NCBI RefSeq assembly: GCF_019976755.1
Contig: NZ_AP023441.1
Coordinates: 6,321,501-6,385,500 of the forward strand
Reading direction: 5' to 3'
Length of the DNA stretch: 64,000 nt
Source of the DNA: Nostoc sp. MS1
GTDB taxonomy: Bacteria; Cyanobacteriota; Cyanobacteriia; Cyanobacteriales; Nostocaceae
Shown here: positions 61,836 to 64,000 of the stretch, in pieces
Layout of the letters: each line of letters begins with the position of its first letter
Numbering within the stretch: the stretch's first letter is position 1
Position numbers and translations under genes: made by a program
The notes under the pieces: model-generated
Told to the model about the DNA's origin: nothing
Databases searched by the model: none
The model's input: only the letters and a program-made list of their open reading frames with translations

Positions 61836-61870
61836 AAAAAAGCGAGTTGAATAAATAACTCGCTCTTTTT
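61836..61870 (+). terminator. Rho-independent terminator
   Basis: GCGAGTT (61842-61848), an 8-nt loop and AACTCGC (61857-61863), extended by an A-run on the left (61836-61841) and TCTTTTTG on the right. It ends the aminotransferase transcript. Confidence 0.85.
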
Positions 61871-62072
61871 GTTTGTATTTAGATTAGTAGAATAGATGAT
61901 AGTAAAGTTCCTGCGTCTCAGTCTCGGCAGAAGACAGAGTTTTTGTAACATACAATTATTCTCCTGAATGAGAAAATCATACTTTATACCAATTCACTAA
62001 AATTGCGTAACATATCAAAACTTGAAAAACCTTAGAAAATTAGGTTGATTAATTTTTGATTTTGAGTTGATA

Positions 62073-62300
62073 TTACGCTGTCTCTAACCAATCATAAATT
62101 TTTTCTAATTGATCTAGGGTAATTAAACCGTACTGCCAAAGAATCATGGGTAAAGGGCCTGGGTCTTGTTCTCGATGACGTAGTGCTACAGCCAACGATG
62201 CTGCGGAAATTGATAAATCTTCCTGAAGAAAATGAATAAGCCTTGAATATGTAGATGGTGACATCTGTAACGCACCTCCCTGTTTAGTCTGAATGGTCAT
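62073..62300 (-). CDS. DUF2949-like small protein
   Basis: A 75-residue protein matching DUF2949 as I know it: SPSTYSRLIHFLQEDLSISA, VALRHREQDPGPLPMILWQY and GLITLDQLEKIYDWLE. The family occurs in cyanobacteria and its function is unknown. I see no domain beyond this. An internal ATG (QMSPSTYS) would shorten it by 12 residues; the conserved block begins there. Confidence 0.75.
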   Translation of the reverse strand: MTIQTKQGGALQMSPSTYSRLIHFLQEDLSISAASLAVALRHREQDPGPLPMILWQYGLITLDQLEKIYDWLETA

Positions 62301-62804
62301 GAGTGTGTTTTCTGGTTCCTTGTGGTTAGCAAATATTACTTCACTAGTGAATATACGATTACCGGATAATCACATGAGCAAATTTTGTTAAATTCTTTAA
62401 ACAGAGCCGTTTTTTGAGAAAATCTAGAAAATGATAGCTAATACTAGCTGTCACTTTATATAGATGATTTATTCTCCAGCTGTTAGTTGCTTTGGTCAAA
62501 TAGGTTTCATCTTTTTTTACTTTAGTGCTTGGCTAAAAGACACTTTAAGTAATTAAGATTCCATAGCTAATACTGCCTTATCAACAACTAGTTACACTTA
62601 TGCCAAAAGGAAGATTTTTTGCCTAGAAATTCTCTAGGCTGAAATTTTACTTACGGCGCTGTAGAATTTGCTGTCCTGAAATCATACTAGATACTAATCT
62701 CATAATTTGTATTTTACGTATATTTAATATTTTTTTTACACCAACCTTATAAACTAGAAATCTGTTTTTTCCTTGATTACTAAAGTTTTAAGGAGTTAGT
62801 GCTA
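62301..62804. other. Intergenic region without recognisable gene
   Basis: About 500 bp of AT-rich sequence. I see only short stems and no reading frame, tRNA-like cloverleaf or repeat array. Confidence 0.4.
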
Positions 62805-63326
62805 TCACTTACTGGAGTTCAAAAACTCAATTTTAATACTATCTCCAGTCCGCAACTTTAACTCAGATGCCCTACCTGAGCGTAATTCAATTACTGTATC
62901 GATGGGGACGTTAGGGCCATAAGTAGGACAAGGCTCACTAGCACAAGGAGGTGCAGCCGTTTCTATATACTTCACCACACCGTTTTGCAAAAAGACCATA
63001 TCCAAGCCAACGGGTACATTTTTCATCCAAAATTGTACTGGTTGTGGTGAACCAAAGGGAAACAGCATTCCTCGGTTATCTGGTAACGCTGGACGATACA
63101 TTAGTCCCATTTGTTGCTGTTCTGTTGTCCGTGCTACTTCCAGGTCAATGATTGTACCATTTGGAACAGTTGCTTTGGCAGAAATGGGTAGTGTTTGTCC
63201 TGCATTGGTCAGTACCGCAGGCGGTGAACTGGCATTATCTGCCGGAGGTTTGGCTGTATTTTGCGAAGAACAAGCCATGAGTAAAATACTGAAAAGAATG
63301 GGAATTAAAGTTAACCAACGTATCAT
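62805..63326 (-). CDS. DUF192 family lipoprotein
   Basis: A 173-residue exported protein. The lipobox LMAC (Cys19, after ILFSILLMAC) indicates a lipoprotein. The DUF192 domain (about 55-165) is clear: EVARTTEQQQMGLMYRPALP, RGMLFPFGSPQPVQFWMKNV and MVFLQNGVVKYIETAAP, with Cys-x-x-x-Pro-Cys-Pro (PCASEPCPTYGP). The fold is small and beta-rich; the role is uncertain. Conserved C-terminal part KLRTGDSIKIEF. Confidence 0.88.
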   Translation of the reverse strand: MIRWLTLIPILFSILLMACSSQNTAKPPADNASSPPAVLTNAGQTLPISAKATVPNGTIIDLEVARTTEQQQMGLMYRPALPDNRGMLFPFGSPQPVQFWMKNVPVGLDMVFLQNGVVKYIETAAPPCASEPCPTYGPNVPIDTVIELRSGRASELKLRTGDSIKIEFLNSSK

Positions 63327-63624
63327 ACAATTTTTGATTTTGTAATTTAGACTTCGATTTTACAGAAATTAAACGAAAAAGCCCACAACTACTAGTTATA
63401 TTTTTTGCCACGGCTAAAAATTAGGGGCTGCAAATGGCGTATGCTATCAAGCAGATACCCATACTGCCAAAAAATCATCTTTAAGTTTTCCCACGCTACC
63501 TTTATCCAAGGCAGTAGAAAGGTAGGCTGAGAGAAATTTTAGTGGTTTTTTCTAAATTTCGTAGTTTGGTAAATATTAAGCAGGGATGGGAATAATACCT
63601 ACAATCATTATCAAGGTGATACCA

Positions 63625-63819
63625 ATGGAACAATACCTAAAAGATGCAATAGGTTTACATGACCCTCAAGTTACACCAGAGCCACTACAAAAATTAGATG
63701 TAGAACCGCAACCACAAGTGACAATCTACGATTTTGCTGAACTCCTGTCAAAAAACGAACCACCAAAATTTAAAGGTTATCATACTGAAACTCTGATAAT
63801 AAAGATTCAGTTATTATAA
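63625..63819 (+). CDS. Hypothetical 64-residue protein
   Basis: MEQYLKDAIGLHDPQVTPEP, then LDVEPQPQVTIYDFAELLSK. A ribosome-binding AAGGTG lies 6 bp before the ATG at 63625; an in-frame ATG at 63586 is less likely. The frame reads as protein (Pro/Glu-rich, IYDFAELL amphipathic). I do not recognise it, and it has no neighbour to suggest a role. Confidence 0.5.
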   Translation: MEQYLKDAIGLHDPQVTPEPLQKLDVEPQPQVTIYDFAELLSKNEPPKFKGYHTETLIIKIQLL

Positions 63820-64000
63820 GCAGGCGATCGCTCCCTCACTTCAGTCAGCATTAGAAGTTCTACATCAAAACTACTGATTGATGTAGAACTTCTGGTGAGA
63901 TGGATTTAAAACAAAGATGCGATCGCACTTATTCTTCATTTTTATTTCGCCATTTTTTAAGATTCGATAGCACAGTCGCCTATTTCTTATGAAAATTGTT
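63820..64000. other. Window end, non-coding
   Basis: Two HIP1-like gcgatcgc sites (63823, 63918) and an inverted repeat, AGAAGTTCTACATCAA/TTGATGTAGAACTTCT (63850-63895), that could be a terminator for the 64-residue gene. Confidence 0.45.

Noticed and set aside
1..64000. tRNA, rRNA or CRISPR array
   Set aside because: I looked for T-loop GTTCRA contexts and regularly spaced direct repeats. The only regular repeats are contiguous 7- or 12-mers without spacers.

Overview
The window looks like chromosomal DNA of a filamentous, heterocyst-type cyanobacterium of the Nostoc/Anabaena group. The sequence itself shows this: a low-GC background dotted with GCGATCGC (HIP1) octamers, dense intergenic TGACTAA and CTGTCAA repeats, a CrtW-type beta-carotene ketolase, a DevBCA-type exporter, small cyanobacteria-only families (DUF2949- and DUF5340-like), a PEP-CTERM protein, and a photosystem I psaB fragment. 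No tRNA, rRNA or CRISPR array was recognised.

Layout. 0.3-5.4 kb: a GNAT enzyme, a methyltransferase, and a sulfur-flavoured group (Rrf2 regulator, cysE, a Crp/Fnr regulator, two NIL-domain proteins). 5.9-12.3 kb: a branched-chain amino-acid-type ABC importer (binding protein, livH, livM, livG, livF) with two unrelated nuclease-fold genes (Uma2 and an Rpn-like/DUF4351 gene) inserted between its members. 12.3-24.4 kb is the accessory core. It holds a psaB fragment, a metallophosphoesterase, a Trypco1 gene followed by a trypsin/STAND-NTPase/TPR gene cut by an IS630 element, a LabA-like NYN gene with a possible small leader ORF, and a membrane GNAT gene cut by an IS1634-type element. Both cut genes can be restored in frame by removing the element plus one target duplication. 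24.7-43.8 kb: a two-component pair, a DnaJ-type co-chaperone, a small P-loop kinase, glgC, a subtilase with a separate propeptide-like partner, an argJ paralogue, a CbbX/SpoVK-like AAA+ protein with an unusual N-terminal domain, a ferritin-like protein, ilvA with a GNAT gene, hflX, and an Ntn-hydrolase/ATP-grasp pair. 43.9-51.9 kb: crtW, a GDSL hydrolase, the devBCA operon with a divergent TetR gene and palindromic operators, and a PEP-CTERM protein. 52.2-57.2 kb: a little-known group consisting of a His-rich 112-residue protein, a DUF6745-like protein, a vWA protein with a duplicated C-terminal module, and a SWIM zinc-finger protein. 57.5-64 kb: mostly housekeeping genes (lpdA, trpC, a class V aminotransferase) and small conserved proteins.

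How genes work together. The Liv proteins form one importer. DevB, DevC and DevA form one envelope exporter, probably repressed by the neighbouring TetR protein. The sensor kinase and response regulator overlap by 4 bp and are one signalling unit. Trypco1 and the protease-NTPase overlap and form a conflict-system-like operon that is now broken. The most interesting leads are that broken operon, the 52-57 kb vWA/SWIM/DUF6745 neighbourhood, the split subtilase-propeptide pair, and the Ntn-hydrolase/ATP-grasp pair. All function calls rest on motifs read by eye; no database search was run.
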